A DNA stretch of 64,000 nucleotides from Athalassotoga saccharophila. GTDB lineage: Bacteria > Thermotogota > Thermotogae > Mesoaciditogales > Mesoaciditogaceae. A model generated the notes under the pieces. It saw nothing but the letters and a program-made list of their open reading frames with translations, did no database searches and had not been told where the DNA came from. The position numbers and the translations under genes were made by a program. The stretch is from NCBI RefSeq assembly GCF_009936215.1, contig NZ_AP019551.1, positions 372,001-436,000 on the forward strand. The letters run 5' to 3'. This document shows, one piece after another, positions 61,735-64,000 of this stretch (its first letter is position 1; each line of letters begins with the position of its first letter).

Positions 61735-62919
61735 TTAGAGGTTATTCGTTTTGAAAAAATGCCAGTAAAGCACTGCGTTGGCAAATTGAAAGATCGCGGC
61801 GATGAATATGGGCGCTTCCATCATGGAGTAATCCATGAAATACCCACTTGCGGCGGGTCCTATTGAAGATGTTATTTGCTGGGGTAAATTGCTCAGGGCA
61901 GCCATCGAGGCTCTTTCTTCTTCTTTTGTCTGTCCCATTGTGAATGATTGTCTAAGAGGTATCCCGGCAGAGACAAAAAACATTCTCAAAAGATAAAAGA
62001 TCCCAGCCAGTAAAAATGTTGGCATCAAAGCCATAAATACAAGCATTATTGCACCGATAGCCCTGACTCCAACTATGGTTTTGACGGTGCCAAAAAATTT
62101 CGCGAGACGCGCAGATGATATAGAAGAAATTGCTCGTGCAATGTTGGACAGCACGTAAATTATGCTTATGAATTCGGTACCGACACCGTATCTTGCAAAA
62201 AACCAATAAACAAGGATCGGCCCGCTGAAAAATCCCGTTCCAAGACCATTTACGGCATTGGTGATGGAAAATTTTCCAAGCAATTTCCACGAGATCTTGA
62301 AAGTATTTCGACGCCTTGGCCTATTTTTGTCTTCATGAACGAATAAAGTTATAAAGAACGTAGAAATGTAGATGACGAATGCAACTCCCATCAAGCACAA
62401 ATATCCTGTCCGCCATCCATCTTTGAAGGCATTCGAAATATATGGAAGAAATATCGTCAGGCCATACCCGATAGTGCTTCCTATAGCGCCAAAAAATGAA
62501 AATGTCCCAAAGACATCATTTCGGAATTTCGAATCTGCGCTTTCGGCTATAAGTGCCTGTTGTGCCGCGCCGGCAGCACCACCGCCACCACCACCCCTTA
62601 TTGTGCCTATAGAAACAAAAAGCATCAAGGGCAAAAAGTCCGTTGTAAAGAAAAAGCCCAGTACACTTATCGCATTTATTATGGTCATGACAAGAATGAC
62701 GATCTTTCTTCCATGCTTATCGGCAAAGAATCCAACGCCTATTGAAAAAAGTATGCCGACAATCACTGACAAAGTGAAGGCTAAACCTATTTGAACGCCG
62801 GAGAAACCCAATTTCGAAAGGTATATAGGCACGATAATCGTCAATGATGCCTGAGCAATGCTCCTTAAAAGTCTGCTTATCATAAGTAAGAATAGATCTC
62901 TATTCAACCATTTTTTCAT
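61735..62919 (-). CDS. MFS transporter
   Basis: A 394-residue, 12-helix major facilitator. Helix 2-3 loop GFFADKHGRKIVILV matches motif A; the loop near 112 is a run of six Gly (GGGGGG) inside GTIRGGGGGGAAGAAQQALIAE, where most family members have RG. Sugar/drug specificity unclear. GGAGGAGAC before the ATG. It is separated by 72 bases from the MotE-like gene. Confidence 0.85.
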   Translation of the reverse strand: MKKWLNRDLFLLMISRLLRSIAQASLTIIVPIYLSKLGFSGVQIGLAFTLSVIVGILFSIGVGFFADKHGRKIVILVMTIINAISVLGFFFTTDFLPLMLFVSIGTIRGGGGGGAAGAAQQALIAESADSKFRNDVFGTFSFFGAIGSTIGYGLTIFLPYISNAFKDGWRTGYLCLMGVAFVIYISTFFITLFVHEDKNRPRRRNTFKISWKLLGKFSITNAVNGLGTGFFSGPILVYWFFARYGVGTEFISIIYVLSNIARAISSISSARLAKFFGTVKTIVGVRAIGAIMLVFMALMPTFLLAGIFYLLRMFFVSAGIPLRQSFTMGQTKEEERASMAALSNLPQQITSSIGPAASGYFMDYSMMEAPIFIAAIFQFANAVLYWHFFKTNNL

Positions 62920-62929
62920 GTCTCCTCCA

Positions 62930-62958
62930 AATAAAATGCCCCCTTAACGGGGGCATTT
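62930..62958 (-). terminator. Terminator after the DHA2 transporter gene
   Basis: AAATGCCCCC / GGGGGCATTT, 10-bp stem with a 5-base loop, followed on the minus strand by TATTT. It separates the two MFS genes. Confidence 0.75.
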
Positions 62959-62966
62959 GGGCTTTT

Positions 62967-64000
62967 TTATTTTATGCTTTCTTTAGATAGAGATGAACTT
63001 GCATCTTTCCAAACAGGGGTTGGCCCTCTCATGTAGGAAATGACGGCTGCACCAATGCTTATTATGAAAGATATGAAAAATGCAAGACGCAAATCAGAAA
63101 TGAAGGTATCAACGAATATACCCTTTCCTCCGATCTGTGCACCTATAAAGAGTGCATCCATGGCTTGAGGAGTAAGACCCGAAGAAAGAATCGCGAATGC
63201 CATTGCAATGCTTACAAGAGAACCTGCGTTGTTCATCATTGTCCTTGTGCCAGCCGCTATGCCTCTTCTGTCTGGAGGCACCATACTCATTATGGTGTTT
63301 GTATTTGGAGAATTAAACATGCCCGATCCGAATCCCACGACAGTTCCCCATATTATAACCTCGGCAATCGACATGTCAACCCTTGTAAATACCGCAAAAC
63401 CAAGGAGACCGATACCAGTTATTAAAAGTCCAAGAGTACTTAACACTCTCGATCCATATTTGTCAGAAAGTCTTCCACTTATGGGCGCCATTATCATCAT
63501 GGCAACGGCAAATGGTATCAGATAGATACTCGCGGTAAATGGATCCATATTCTTGATACCGAGTAAGTAGAATATGAGCAAAAACATCAAAGCGCCCCTT
63601 GCGATTCCATTCATCAAATTCGAACTGTACGCGAATACCTGTACCCTTGTCTTAAAAAGCCTTAGATCCAGCATTGGGTATTTCACTTTGGATTCTATGT
63701 AAACGAACAAAGGCATAAGTATAGCCGCCAAAACAAAGAAAGTTATCACGATCGGAGATGTCCATCCGCCAAAGCCTCCCTCGGTTAAGGCGTAAAGCAA
63801 AAAGAACATGCCTGATGTGAAAGATATGGCACCAAGCCAGTCGAATTTTTCTCCTTTAGGTATTGGGGCGATATCCTTTATTTGAATCCACGCCCATATT
63901 GTTACAAGCGCGCCGAACGGTACGTTCATGTAAAAGATCCATCTCCATCCGATGGCCGTCGTCAACAATCCGCCTATTATAGGGCCGAAAGCAGATCCAA
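62967..64000 (-). CDS. DHA2-family MFS drug-efflux transporter (partial, cut by window edge)
   Basis: At least 344 residues are visible; the reading frame continues past 64000, so the N-terminus is missing. GPIIGGLL...GWRWIFYMNVPFGAL is the motif C region (helix 5) of the EmrB/QacA 14-helix family. The later helices show PISGRLSDKYGSR and GFGSGMFNSPNTNTIM. Substrates cannot be predicted. Confidence 0.88.
   Translation of the reverse strand, partial: GSAFGPIIGGLLTTAIGWRWIFYMNVPFGALVTIWAWIQIKDIAPIPKGEKFDWLGAISFTSGMFFLLYALTEGGFGGWTSPIVITFFVLAAILMPLFVYIESKVKYPMLDLRLFKTRVQVFAYSSNLMNGIARGALMFLLIFYLLGIKNMDPFTASIYLIPFAVAMMIMAPISGRLSDKYGSRVLSTLGLLITGIGLLGFAVFTRVDMSIAEVIIWGTVVGFGSGMFNSPNTNTIMSMVPPDRRGIAAGTRTMMNNAGSLVSIAMAFAILSSGLTPQAMDALFIGAQIGGKGIFVDTFISDLRLAFFISFIISIGAAVISYMRGPTPVWKDASSSLSKESIK

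Overview
The window is bacterial, AT-rich, and looks like a thermophile of the Thermotogota. This is inferred from the single-copy core genes, densely overlapping operons, frequent TTG/GTG starts, a bias toward AGA/AGG and ATA codons, a flagellar set with FliY and FlbD, and small exported beta-rich proteins. I cannot name the genus; a lineage near Mesoaciditoga/Athalassotoga is only a guess.

Layout. (1) 1-6.3 kb, minus strand: a sugar operon with an L-fucose/D-arabinose-isomerase-family enzyme, a GH172 (DUF2961) enzyme, a CUT1-type ABC importer and, at the left edge, a truncated DUF4185/GH183-like secreted protein. Together they read as a D-arabinan/D-arabinose uptake and degradation locus. 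(2) 6.5-10.7 kb: an XRE/S24-like repressor facing a small divergent gene across matching operators, then a tiny ORF, a GNAT protein and a GH36 alpha-galactosidase. (3) 10.7-20.2 kb, minus: one long operon (DUF4416, rimO, pgsA, thpR, recA, recX, rny, DUF2207, glf, esterase). (4) 20.3-24.5 kb: dprA, three tRNAs (Arg-His-Arg), surE, RNase P RNA, an MFS carrier and a methyltransferase. (5) 24.7-35.0 kb, plus: a DeoR-controlled catabolic operon (BtpA/SgcQ family, FGGY kinase, SDR dehydrogenase, inositol-monophosphatase family) with a PotABCD/YnjB-like ABC importer.

The ABC genes of region 5 are split by an insertion, 30.77-32.29 kb, carrying an IscB RNA-guided nuclease with a highly structured upstream omega-RNA region. 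The insertion lies between the ribosome-binding site and the start codon of the first permease. Two solitary hairpins related to the element's left-end hairpin lie at about 6.47 and 35.03 kb.

(6) 35.0-38.9 kb: an MsrB-MsrA fusion, tRNA-Pro, two small exported proteins and murJ. (7) 39.0-47.3 kb, plus: eno followed by the peptidoglycan cluster murE-murF-mraY-murD-ftsW-murG. (8) 47.3-61.7 kb, minus: a chemoreceptor and a flagellar hook/stator/switch operon (MotE-like, fliK, flgD, flgE, flbD, motA, motB, fliL, fliM, fliY) running into HAD, acyP, a membrane protein, tmcAL and a YigZ-family gene. (9) 61.7-64 kb: two MFS transporters, the last cut by the right edge. No CRISPR array, rRNA gene or replication origin was seen. 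No stretch longer than 300 bases lacks a gene or a described RNA.
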